Assembly (NCBI GenBank): GCA_025455125.1
Contig: JALONE010000027.1
Span: forward strand, 1 to 8,164
Origin: Bacteroidota bacterium
GTDB lineage: Bacteria > Bacteroidota > Ignavibacteria > UBA10030
Direction: 5' to 3'
DNA: 8,164 nt
The translations under genes were made by a program, and so were the position numbers. The notes under the pieces are model-generated. The model ran no database searches. It saw only the letters and a program-made list of their open reading frames with translations, and had not been told where the DNA came from. Positions 1 through 6,283 of this stretch are shown one piece after another (the stretch's first letter is position 1; each line of letters starts with the position of its first letter).

Positions 1-192
1 GACTGCGACAGCGCCATCGGTTATCGATGGTGCAATTGTCGCTGGGATCCAAGATGTCCCGTTGAATGTCTCCCACGTAGAAGGCGCCCTCCAGGTTCCC
101 GAGGCGGCCGTCCGAAATTCCCCCGTCGTCTGCGCGAATAGGTTCCCCGCGACAGCGAGGAGGAGATTCAAGAGGAGTGCTGAAGATCTCAT
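1..192 (-). CDS. Exported protein, N-terminal fragment (runs off left edge)
   Basis: Only the first 64 codons are present. The ATG at 192 to 190 lies 2 bp after the stop of the GH28 gene and is preceded by a purine-rich GGGAG about 8 nt upstream, so it is probably translationally coupled to it. The product begins MRSSALLLNLLLAVAGNLFA followed by Q, a typical signal peptide with cleavage likely after about residue 20. The mature start contains ASGTWRAPSTWETFNGTSW followed by a stretch ending in TDGAVAV. From memory, that 'G-W-x-x-x-x-T-W-x-x-x-N-G-x-x-W' plus 'xDGxxxx' pattern opens many long secreted proteins of Bacteroidetes and Ignavibacteria, often ones with a type IX secretion tail. The catalytic part lies outside the window, so function is unknown. 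Its place in an operon with a GH28 enzyme makes a carbohydrate-active or pectin-related extracellular protein the best guess. The gene and signal peptide are clear; the family is not. Confidence 0.72.
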   Translation of the reverse strand, partial: MRSSALLLNLLLAVAGNLFAQTTGEFRTAASGTWRAPSTWETFNGTSWIPATIAPSITDGAVAV

Positions 193-194
193 AT

Positions 195-1535
195 TCAGTG
201 CTCCCGCTGAAGATCGGCCGGAGTGAGCGTCACCTCGGCATTCTGCGTGACAATCTTGTTCACCCCGTCCGGAGTCTCAAACCGGCATTCCTTCACCTGG
301 ACCTGCGTTGCATTGAAGATGCCGAACGGCAGATCGGCTGAGATCTGCACGTTCTCGAGGACAACATTCGTCACCGGTGCCTCCGGCAACCCCCAAATGA
401 GTCCAGCCCGCCGCTTCTTCTGCGCGGTCGCCGTTATGTTGCTGAACGTGATGTTGCGGTACACCGGCGTGAGTTCGGTCACCGGAGCGGAGGGATAAGT
501 TGCAGCGACATCCGGCTTGAGCTTATGCAGGTCGCGGAATTGCCTTTCTTTCGCCGCATATGCTCCGTAGATGAGGATGGGCATACGAACATTCGTCATC
601 GTGAGGTTGCGGTATGTCAGATTCTCAACGACGCTGCCGCGGTCCCGGTCCGACTTGATCCGTATGCCGTAATCCGTATTCGTGAACGTGCAGTTCTCCA
701 CCGTGATGTTGGAGACTCCGCCGCTGATCGGACTTCCAATGGAGACGCCATGCCCATTCCCGTACGTGTTGTTTCGTATCAGGACGTTCGAGGTGTTCCC
801 CCCGCATGTGAAGTTGTCATCTCCGGTACTGATGTCGCAATTCTCGATGAGCACATTCGTCCCGCCGATATTGCACGCATCGGTATTGTGGCTTGGCTGG
901 ACCGGATCGTCGGATGCGGGAGCCCGAACGGTCACATTGCGGATCGTGATATCCTTCGAACGGCTCCCGACCACCATGTGGAACTTCGGGGAGTTCATGA
1001 GATGCAGGCCTTCGATCAAGACACGCTCGCAAGTATAGAACACGATCATTCTCGGCCGCTCTGCTCCTTCCTCTTTTGCGTAAGGCCACCACGCGGCTCC
1101 CTGTCCGTCGATGGTCCCTTTCCCGCCCACCGCCACATCCCGGAGCTTCGAGCCACGAATGAAGTCCTCGGGATTCTTCGTGCCTCCAGGATATTGGTCC
1201 ATCGGAAGCATGCGCAGTGTGGCGCCCGAATCGACCCGCAGATAGATGCTGCTCTTCATCTTCAGCGGACCAGAGAGGTAAACGCCTTTCGGAATGACGA
1301 CGACCCCTCCCCCGGCCTTCGCGGCCGCATCGATCGCCGACTGGATGAACTCCGTATTCACAGTCGCCCCGTCTCCCAGGGCGCCGTAGGCAGTCACGTC
1401 GGAGACTGTTGTGGGAATATTCGGTATTGTCGGAGGCACGTACGCGGGCGTCCCATCGATCTCCTGTGCGATACTGAATGTTACAGAAGCAAGCAACAGG
1501 GCAGCCAAGTATTCCAATCGTATTCTGCTTCGCAT
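195..1535 (-). CDS. Secreted GH28 family glycosidase (polygalacturonase-type)
   Basis: This 446-residue protein hydrolyses alpha-1,4 bonds in the galacturonan part of pectin, or a close relative such as xylogalacturonan. An N-terminal signal peptide (residues 1 to about 23, hydrophobic LAALLLASVTF, ending SIAQ) sends it to the periplasm or beyond. Residues 46 to 83 match the family's entry segment (VTAYGALGDG, then GGGVVVIPKGVY). The right-handed beta-helix repeats follow, with many 'N-V-x-I-x-N' rungs. All four GH28 signatures are visible: NTD at 217 to 219 (within NTDACNIGG, with Ala where Gly is commonest), GDD at 238 to 240, GHG at 261 to 263 and RIK at 292 to 294, so the catalytic aspartates are intact. 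The start follows a GGAG at 5 nt and lies 12 bp after the xylA stop, indicating one operon. Endo versus exo action, and polygalacturonase versus xylogalacturonase or rhamnogalacturonase, cannot be settled from sequence alone. Confidence 0.92.
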   Translation of the reverse strand: MRSRIRLEYLAALLLASVTFSIAQEIDGTPAYVPPTIPNIPTTVSDVTAYGALGDGATVNTEFIQSAIDAAAKAGGGVVVIPKGVYLSGPLKMKSSIYLRVDSGATLRMLPMDQYPGGTKNPEDFIRGSKLRDVAVGGKGTIDGQGAAWWPYAKEEGAERPRMIVFYTCERVLIEGLHLMNSPKFHMVVGSRSKDITIRNVTVRAPASDDPVQPSHNTDACNIGGTNVLIENCDISTGDDNFTCGGNTSNVLIRNNTYGNGHGVSIGSPISGGVSNITVENCTFTNTDYGIRIKSDRDRGSVVENLTYRNLTMTNVRMPILIYGAYAAKERQFRDLHKLKPDVAATYPSAPVTELTPVYRNITFSNITATAQKKRRAGLIWGLPEAPVTNVVLENVQISADLPFGIFNATQVQVKECRFETPDGVNKIVTQNAEVTLTPADLQREH

Positions 1536-1547
1536 GTCGTCTCCGCG

Positions 1548-2876
1548 TCACATGTATGAGTTGATCATCTGTTCGAAGAGTTCCTGCTTTCCGCTCGTTG
1601 CCAATGGAGCAGGCGATGCCTCCGCGATCCTCCTCAGATCCTCGAGCGTCAACGTTCCCCGCTCGAACGCCGAGCCTTCTCCGGAATCGAACGAGGCGTA
1701 CCGTGCCGCCCGTCGCGGACGATACTCCGACTCGTTCAAGATCCGTTCCGCGACGAGCAATGCCCGCGCAAACGTGTCCATCGCCGCAATATGCGCAATG
1801 AAGAGATCCTCCGGATCGGTCGATGTCCGGCGGAGCTTCGCATCGAAATTTATCCCGCCCGTCGTGAATCCCCCCGCGGCATGAATGACGAGCATCGCCT
1901 CGACCGCCTCGTAGAGATTGATGACGAACTGGTCGGTGTCCCATCCATTCTGATAATCTCCGCGGTTCGCATCGATGCTCCCGAGCAACCCCGCATCCGC
2001 AGCACATTGCAGTTCATGCTGGAATGTGTGTTGAGCGAGGGTTGCATGGTTCACCTCGATGTTCAGCTTGAAGTCCTTGTCCAATTCATAGTGCCGCAGG
2101 AAGCCAATGACCGTCTCTGCATCAAAATCGTATTGATGCTTCGACGGCTCCATCGGTTTGGGCTCGATGAGAAATGTCCCTTTGAATCCATGCTTCCGTG
2201 CATAGTCTCGCGCCATCATCAGGAATTGGGCCATGTGCTCCTTTTCCCGCTTCATATCCGTGTTCAGGAGCGTCGTGTACCCCTCGCGTCCACCCCAGAA
2301 CACATAGTTCTGTCCACCCAGCTCGATCGTAACATCGAGCGCCCGTTTTACCTGCGCGCCCGCCCACGCGACGACAGAGAAATCGGGATTCGTCGCGGCG
2401 CCGTTCATGTAGCGGCGATGGGAAAACAGATTCGCCGTTCCCCAAAGTAGGCGAACGCCGCTCGCCTGCTGTTTTTCCTTCGCATACGCCGTGATCGTCT
2501 GGAGACGGCGGTCCGATTCAGCGATGCTATTGCCTTCGTCCACAACATCGAAATCGTGGAAACAGTAGAAGGGAACGCCAAGCTTGGTGCCGAACTCAAA
2601 CGCCGCGTCCATCTTCGCTTTGGCCCGGACGATGGGATCCGTCGATGCGTTCCACGGGAGCACTCTCGTCGCATCGCCGAACGGATCGTCTCCCCCGCCG
2701 ACGAAAGAATGCCAATACGCAACCGCAAAGCGGAAATATTCTTCCATGGTCGCAGGACCGACTCTCCGGTGCTTGTCATACCACTTGAACGCGAGCGGAT
2801 TCTTCGATTCGGATGATTCGAACGGGATGGCGCTGATGCCTGGAAAGTACTCTCGGTCGCCGAGGAGGACACGCAT
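1548..2876 (-). CDS. xylA: Xylose isomerase, class II
   Basis: This cytoplasmic enzyme interconverts D-xylose and D-xylulose with two divalent metal ions. At 442 residues it has the length of the long, class II form. YFPGI at 10 to 14, then SKNPLAFKWYDK near 24 to 35 and FRFAVAYWHSF at 48 to 58 are family hallmarks. The catalytic pair His107/Asp110 sits in FHDFD. Metal and substrate ligands are visible as Glu238 and Lys240 (EPKPMEPSKHQYD), Glu274 and His277 (NIEVNHATLAQHTFQHEL), Asp302, Asp313 and Asp315 (SIDANRGDYQNGWDTD) and Asp345 (GGINFDAKLRR). Nothing essential is missing. The ATG start gives a normal N-terminus, although its ribosome site is weak. It is the first gene of a leftward operon with a GH28 enzyme and is divergent from a Nudix-type regulator whose probable operator overlaps its promoter. 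No xylulokinase or xylose transporter is in the window. Confidence 0.97.
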   Translation of the reverse strand: MRVLLGDREYFPGISAIPFESSESKNPLAFKWYDKHRRVGPATMEEYFRFAVAYWHSFVGGGDDPFGDATRVLPWNASTDPIVRAKAKMDAAFEFGTKLGVPFYCFHDFDVVDEGNSIAESDRRLQTITAYAKEKQQASGVRLLWGTANLFSHRRYMNGAATNPDFSVVAWAGAQVKRALDVTIELGGQNYVFWGGREGYTTLLNTDMKREKEHMAQFLMMARDYARKHGFKGTFLIEPKPMEPSKHQYDFDAETVIGFLRHYELDKDFKLNIEVNHATLAQHTFQHELQCAADAGLLGSIDANRGDYQNGWDTDQFVINLYEAVEAMLVIHAAGGFTTGGINFDAKLRRTSTDPEDLFIAHIAAMDTFARALLVAERILNESEYRPRRAARYASFDSGEGSAFERGTLTLEDLRRIAEASPAPLATSGKQELFEQMINSYM

Positions 2877-2914
2877 AGCCGCGTCTTTCGTTGGTGAAGG
2901 AAGGACGTAACGAG

Positions 2915-2929
2915 GTGTATTTAATACAC
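2915..2929. promoter_or_regulatory. Palindromic operator candidate for the Nudix regulator
   Basis: GTGTATTTAATACAC is a perfect inverted repeat of two 7-bp arms around one central base. It lies in the gap between xylA and the regulator gene and covers the predicted -10 of xylA, so a bound protein would block polymerase. A short AT-rich palindrome between a Nudix-type regulator and its target is the expected arrangement for this family. That the neighbouring regulator binds here is an inference from position. Confidence 0.6.
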
Positions 2930-2946
2930 TATCGAATCAGAGTCAA
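2918..2946 (-). promoter_or_regulatory. Predicted sigma70-like promoter of the xylA operon
   Basis: Read on the minus strand, TTGACT (2946 to 2941) is followed after exactly 17 nt by TAAATA (2923 to 2918). This leaves about 40 nt before the xylA start. The -35 matches the consensus at five of six positions and the -10 at four of six. If the host uses the atypical Bacteroidetes sigma factor (TTTG / TAnnTTTG), this may not be the real promoter, but no such pair is evident here. Confidence 0.6.
2931..2942 (-). promoter_or_regulatory. Shared promoter word ATCGAATCAGAG (xylA copy)
   Basis: This copy matches 5891 to 5902 exactly. Here it lies 1 bp beyond the 15-bp palindrome, fills most of the spacer and touches the -35 of the predicted xylA promoter. 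A protein reading both the palindrome and this word would sit squarely on the promoter. Confidence 0.4.
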
Positions 2947-2999
2947 GTTAATTTGTGTCATGGCGACGCATTTTATGTGTCCGGACTACGCGTATGCAC

Positions 3000-3028
3000 T
3001 TGACCCTGTGGAGGGAAACTCGTACGTT
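3000..3028 (+). promoter_or_regulatory. Weak candidate promoter for the Nudix-type regulator
   Basis: TTGACC (3000 to 3005) and TACGTT (3023 to 3028) are spaced by 17 nt and lie about 35 nt before the regulator's ATG. The -35 is good and the -10 poor, so this is only a suggestion. It lies about 70 bp from the palindrome at 2915, so autoregulation through that site would not be by direct promoter blockage. Confidence 0.25.
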
Positions 3029-3063
3029 GCGCTCACACCGGATGTGCAATCCCCGAGGCCCTC

Positions 3064-3753
3064 ATGTCGCACAATCTCCGCGAGATCATCAAGACCATTT
3101 CCGTCGATTGCGTCATCTTCGGATACGAACGGTCCATGCTGGAAGTGCTGCTCATTCGGCGCGCGGTCGACCCGGCGCGGGGCATGTGGGCGTTGCCCGG
3201 TGGGTTTGTGAAGAAGGGGGAACGGACGTCGGAAGCGGCCGAGCGGGTGCTACACCAAACGACCGGTGTGAAGGATGCGTATCTGGAGGAGATCGGCGTG
3301 TTCGATGAGGTGGATCGCTACCCCCTGTGGCGCGTGTTCACCGTGGCCCATGTCGCATTGATCAGCCCGGAACACTATGGACTCACCGCCGGGAAGGACA
3401 CGTCGGATGTCCGCTGGTTCCCTGCTCACGAACTTCCCCATCTCCCCTTTGATCATTCCGCGATCGTGGCCACCGCCCTGGAAAAGCTTCGCAAACGCGT
3501 CCGGACGCAACCGATCGGCTTTGAGATCTTCCCCGAACGCTTCACGCTCCCCCAACTCCAAACACTCTACGAAGTCGTCCTCGGAAAAGAACTCGACAAG
3601 CGCAACTTCAGGAAGAAGATCCTCTCCATGCACTTCGTCCGGAAACTGCGCGAATTCGATACGAATGGCGGACGCCGGCCCGCGGCGTATTACGCCTTCG
3701 ACCGCAAGCAGTACGACCGGTTGAAGGACCGCGGGTTCGAGTTCGGGCTCTGA
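3064..3753 (+). CDS. Nudix-fold transcriptional regulator (NrtR/AraR/XylR-like), likely xylose-responsive
   Basis: This 229-residue protein has an N-terminal Nudix domain (about 10 to 138) and a C-terminal winged-helix region (about 148 to 226). The C-terminal part reads QPIGFEIFPERFTLPQLQTL, then RNFRKKILSMHFVRKL, and near the end RRPAAYYAFD, the layout of the NrtR family. The Nudix box is recognisable from Gly47 (GGFVKKGE to Glu53, Arg61, Gly68). However, the catalytic REUxEExGU segment reads RVLHQTTGV, with Val62, Gln65 and Thr66 replacing all three glutamates. It should therefore not hydrolyse nucleotides and instead acts as a ligand-sensing DNA-binding protein. Bacteroidetes use such proteins to control arabinose (AraR) and xylose genes. 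Divergence from xylA points to a xylose-type effector. The start follows GAGG at 5 nt. Its stop codon abuts that of the convergent uxuB-like gene, with no gap. Effector and target set are inferred. Confidence 0.88.
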   Translation: MSHNLREIIKTISVDCVIFGYERSMLEVLLIRRAVDPARGMWALPGGFVKKGERTSEAAERVLHQTTGVKDAYLEEIGVFDEVDRYPLWRVFTVAHVALISPEHYGLTAGKDTSDVRWFPAHELPHLPFDHSAIVATALEKLRKRVRTQPIGFEIFPERFTLPQLQTLYEVVLGKELDKRNFRKKILSMHFVRKLREFDTNGGRRPAAYYAFDRKQYDRLKDRGFEFGL

Positions 3754-4587
3754 TCACACGCCGCTGTACGCCGAGAATCCTCCGTCGACTGCTACCACCG
3801 TCCCCGTGACGAATTTCGCCGCGGGCGACATGAGCCAGAGCGTCGCGCCCAGCAGTTCATTCGGCTCGCCGAATCTCCCCATGGGCGTGTGGTCGATGAT
3901 CTTCTTCCCTCTCGCTGTCAATGCACCCGTCTCCTTTTCCGTCAGCAGAAACCGGTTCTGCTCCGTTAAGAAGAATCCCGGCGAGATCGCGTTGACACGG
4001 ATCTCTGTGGAATACTCCTGCGCCATGTGAACCGCGAGCCACATGGTGAAATTGCTCACCGCCGCCTTCGCCGCGGAATAGGCCGCAATGCGGGTCAGCG
4101 GACGGAATGCGTTCATGGACGTCACGTTCAGGATGACCCCCTTCTTCTGAGCAGCAAAGATCTTCCCGAATGCCTGCGACGGAACGACCGTACCCAACAG
4201 GTTAAGGTCGGAGACGTACTTGATCGCTTCGGTGGGAATGTCGAAGAACTTCTGCTCGGGATTGGTCGTTGCTTTCGGATTGTTCCCTCCGGCACCATTG
4301 ATCAGCCCGTCCACGCGCCCAAAGGCGGCAGCAATCTCCGCGGCCGTCTTGTTCATGCCCTCCAGGCTCATGATATCGCCAACGAATACCTTCATCCGCC
4401 TGGCGCCGTCCCCCGAACGTGCGATCACGGCCTCGGCGGACGCAGCATTGCGCGTGATCATCGCGATGGTTGCTCCGCAGTCAGCAAGCGTGATGGCCAT
4501 CTCGCTGCACAGAACCCCAGTCGCACCCGTGACAGCGATTGTCATCCCAGTGAAATCATACGATTTCAAGAAATCGCTCTTCTTCAT
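3754..4587 (-). CDS. uxuB: SDR-type D-mannonate oxidoreductase (fructuronate reductase)
   Basis: This is predicted to reduce D-fructuronate to D-mannonate with NAD(P)H in the cytoplasm. With the start at 4587 it has 277 residues, a short-chain dehydrogenase rather than the long UxuB of E. coli. Visible features are the nucleotide-binding TGATGVLC (20 to 27, with Cys at the usual last glycine), NGAGG (97 to 101), the catalytic Ser157 in NVTS, and Tyr170/Lys174 in YSAAK. A proline-glycine turn follows in NAISPGFFLTEQNRFLL, a segment I associate with SDR mannonate oxidoreductases. An ATG three codons earlier (4596) is possible, but it would overlap the GGGAGG ribosome site. The chosen ATG sits 9 nt after GGAGG. 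The gene starts 15 bp after the uxaE stop, and this pairing is the main support for substrate choice. A gluconate-5-dehydrogenase-like role is the alternative. Confidence 0.85.
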   Translation of the reverse strand: MKKSDFLKSYDFTGMTIAVTGATGVLCSEMAITLADCGATIAMITRNAASAEAVIARSGDGARRMKVFVGDIMSLEGMNKTAAEIAAAFGRVDGLINGAGGNNPKATTNPEQKFFDIPTEAIKYVSDLNLLGTVVPSQAFGKIFAAQKKGVILNVTSMNAFRPLTRIAAYSAAKAAVSNFTMWLAVHMAQEYSTEIRVNAISPGFFLTEQNRFLLTEKETGALTARGKKIIDHTPMGRFGEPNELLGATLWLMSPAAKFVTGTVVAVDGGFSAYSGV

Positions 4588-4602
4588 TTGACCCATCCTC
4601 CC

Positions 4603-5856
4603 TTACGCGCCGACAAACAGCGGTTTCAAGTGACGTTCATAGAGGTTCTCGGTGACGTTCTTTCCGACCACTGAACGATATTTCTTCAGCATGTCCGTGT
4701 AGGAGATGCCCATCTCCCCCGCCAATTTGAAGGCAACATGCAGCACCTGGCGGAAATGAAGGTTGTATGCCGGATTGCTTTGTACATGCCGAAGGGCGTG
4801 CGCGTACTGGTCGCTCGTCCATGCCGATACTTCGGCTGGCGTGGGAAGTTTAGTCTTGTCGATCTCCACGACGGTCGCGTACGGCTTCGTCAACTCGTCC
4901 ATCCGTGCGATCGCATCCGCGTAGACCTTCTTCGCCATCGCCAATCCGTCTCCCCCCGCTGCGGCGAGACCGATCAATTCTTCCAGCCATGTCGTCCCCG
5001 CGGTCTTGAGATGCACGCCAGCCCCCGTCTTCTGCAAGACGGAGCGCATCACCGGATACAAGGAGAACTTGTCGCTGCCCGAATGGACGCTGAGCTTGAG
5101 CGTCTCTGGAAGTCCGAACAATTTCGCCGCATGCGCAACGACCCGAACGTCCGCCTCGAATTCCGCCGCGAACCGCTCCACGGAACCGACATAGTCGATG
5201 CCCTTCAAGAACTTGCCGGAAAACTTCGGCGCAACGGTCTGCACGGGGATCTTCTCCTCGGACAACGCCGCCAGGATCAGGAACATCTCCAACGGAGTCT
5301 GCGGCTGCATCGTTTCATCCATGGACACTTCGACGACGAATGTCTCTGGATTCTTCTTCTCTGCGATATGACGATAGATCTTCCCCGCTTCCTTCGCCGC
5401 CCGCAAGTATGTACCGGCGACCTGTCGGAGCGTCGCTTCCGTGATCGTGAATGCCTCTGAAAGTCCCGGGATCGTCAACGTTCCCACCAGATGCTTCCAG
5501 CGTGCAGCGAACGCGTCGATGTCCGCCGCTTCGGCCGGCTGTCCGATGTCGTCGGCGACGTCGAGCGTGAAGAAGTCGCAGGCATCGATGAACCGATCGA
5601 CGGTCTTGAGACCGACGTGATCCGCATCCAGGAAGTATTGATGCTTCCAGTTGCGCGCTGCCACCGCCGCGTCCGCAGCCTGACGCGTCTGCGCGGGTTC
5701 TGTCCCGATCAACGTGTGCTCGCGGTTCGACTTGTTCCACACCGGCACGACGACAACGCCTGCCTTCTCTGTTAGTTCCAGCGCGGCGAGCTGTGCTTCG
5801 CCCTGATGACCAAACCGATCACCAACACCAATAGAAAATCGTCCAAGCTTTTTCAT
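4603..5856 (-). CDS. uxaE: D-tagaturonate 3-epimerase
   Basis: This enzyme converts D-tagaturonate, made from galacturonate by UxaC, into D-fructuronate and so joins galacturonate and glucuronate breakdown. It was first described in Thermotoga maritima, next to a short-chain mannonate oxidoreductase, as here. The 417-residue protein opens with GVGDRFGHQGEAQL (10 to 23), then PVWNKSNREH (38 to 47), DADHVGLKTVDRFI (77 to 90) and FFTLDVADDIG (95 to 105), which I recognise as the family's conserved N-terminal blocks. Later VEVSMDE and LSVHSGSDKFSLYP are probably part of the sugar or metal site, given the histidine and acidic residues, but I cannot assign them one by one. There is no signal peptide, so it is cytoplasmic. 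The ATG follows GAGG at 10 nt. It is the first gene of the uxaE-uxuB operon, preceded by a long upstream region with possible regulatory repeats. Confidence 0.9.
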   Translation of the reverse strand: MKKLGRFSIGVGDRFGHQGEAQLAALELTEKAGVVVVPVWNKSNREHTLIGTEPAQTRQAADAAVAARNWKHQYFLDADHVGLKTVDRFIDACDFFTLDVADDIGQPAEAADIDAFAARWKHLVGTLTIPGLSEAFTITEATLRQVAGTYLRAAKEAGKIYRHIAEKKNPETFVVEVSMDETMQPQTPLEMFLILAALSEEKIPVQTVAPKFSGKFLKGIDYVGSVERFAAEFEADVRVVAHAAKLFGLPETLKLSVHSGSDKFSLYPVMRSVLQKTGAGVHLKTAGTTWLEELIGLAAAGGDGLAMAKKVYADAIARMDELTKPYATVVEIDKTKLPTPAEVSAWTSDQYAHALRHVQSNPAYNLHFRQVLHVAFKLAGEMGISYTDMLKKYRSVVGKNVTENLYERHLKPLFVGA

Positions 5857-5890
5857 TGCGACATGACCTCATTCATAACCAGGTGAACAC

Positions 5891-5902
5891 ATCGAATCAG
5901 AG
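5891..5902 (-). promoter_or_regulatory. Shared promoter word ATCGAATCAGAG (uxaE copy)
   Basis: This 12-bp word lies 34 nt upstream of the uxaE start and recurs exactly at 2931 to 2942, 54 nt upstream of xylA. It has the same orientation to the downstream gene in both places. In both cases an ACAC sits on its left (AATACACT before the xylA copy, GTGAACAC before this one). It may be part of a common regulator site, but its function is unproven. Confidence 0.4.
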
Positions 5903-5930
5903 AATTTGTCGGCTTTAACATCGACAATTT
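5903..5930. repeat. Inverted repeat upstream of uxaE
   Basis: Nine-base arms AATTTGTCG (5903 to 5911) and CGACAATTT (5922 to 5930) pair at eight of nine positions around a 10-bp spacer, gctttaacat. The repeat lies about 47 to 74 nt before the uxaE start, directly next to the shared 12-bp word. It could be a binding site for a dimeric hexuronate regulator. No regulator gene for it is visible apart from the Nudix protein. Confidence 0.4.
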
Positions 5931-6168
5931 CGCGATGAAGGGCAACAGACATGCACAAGGTTTCCGGATTTTTCCGCAGTGCTGGCATCAATATGCAGAG
6001 AATTACTTTACAACCGATAGAGCCGACTCCGTCATCATGATCGCGGTCCGCTCGCACGTCGACACATCCGCGGCAGCAAGCGCATCTCTGTCGTCGTGCC
6101 GTTCCATACATTAGATAGTTACGGAGAAGTGCGCGGTTAAAACTCCATTGAACCGCCGATCGGAAAGC

Positions 6169-6204
6169 AAAAATCCCTTGGCACGGCATCGTACCAAGGG
6201 ATTT
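6169..6204 (-). terminator. Rho-independent terminator of tRNA-Phe
   Basis: On the minus strand a 15-bp stem (arms 6204 to 6190 and 6185 to 6171, with one G-T wobble) closes a four-base loop and is followed by a run of five T (6173 to 6169). It starts three bases after the tRNA's CCA end, so it should stop tRNA transcription and shield the uxaE region. Confidence 0.9.
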
Positions 6205-6207
6205 CTC

Positions 6208-6283
6208 TGGTGGACAGGGACGGAATCGAACCGCCGACACATGGATTTTCAGTCCATTGCTCTACCAGCTGAGCTACCTGTCC
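6208..6283 (-). tRNA. tRNA-Phe (anticodon GAA), CCA encoded
   Basis: The 76-nt minus-strand gene folds into a complete cloverleaf. The acceptor stem is GGACAGG with CCTGTCC, and the D stem is GCTC with GAGC around AGCTGGTA. The anticodon stem ATGGA/TCCAT holds the loop CTGAAAA with anticodon GAA (plus-strand 6250 to 6248). The T arm is GGCGG TTCGATT CCGTC, and the discriminator is A followed by an encoded CCA. A terminator follows immediately. A 57-bp inverted repeat touches its 5' end. I could not identify its promoter. Confidence 0.97.

Larger units (their letters stand above)
5857..6168. other. Long intergenic region upstream of uxaE
   Basis: These 312 bp hold no credible gene. A minus-strand open frame crosses them but runs on into the tRNA gene. 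The part near uxaE contains an inverted repeat (5903 to 5930) and a word shared with the xylA promoter (5891 to 5902). CAGAGAATT occurs twice in the same direction (5898 to 5906 and 5996 to 6004), each preceded within a few bases by CATC. I could not pick a convincing -35/-10 pair for uxaE, so its promoter is unplaced. Confidence 0.6.

Noticed and set aside
525..1559. Long plus-strand open frame of 344 codons opposite the GH28 gene
   Set aside because: It is antisense to a gene with all four GH28 signatures and a signal peptide. Its translation is rich in Arg, His and Ile without domain features, typical of a shadow frame in GC-rich DNA.
817..2007. 396-codon minus-strand frame spanning the GH28/xylA junction
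   Set aside because: It overlaps both genes in another frame; the composition is Arg/Gly/Cys-rich and low in hydrophobic blocks. The real frames carry full sets of catalytic motifs.
3064..3753. Functional Nudix hydrolase (ADP-ribose or NADH pyrophosphatase)
   Set aside because: All three glutamates of the REUxEE metal-binding segment are replaced and a winged-helix domain is attached.
3773..4587. Loss of function in the uxuB-like SDR because of Cys in the glycine motif (TGATGVLC)
   Set aside because: All other SDR residues are intact, and I recall relatives with VLC or VLG at this point, so it looks like family variation.
5869..6240. 123-codon minus-strand frame upstream of uxaE
   Set aside because: It begins inside the tRNA-Phe gene and passes through its terminator hairpin. 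There is no ribosome site or recognisable sequence.
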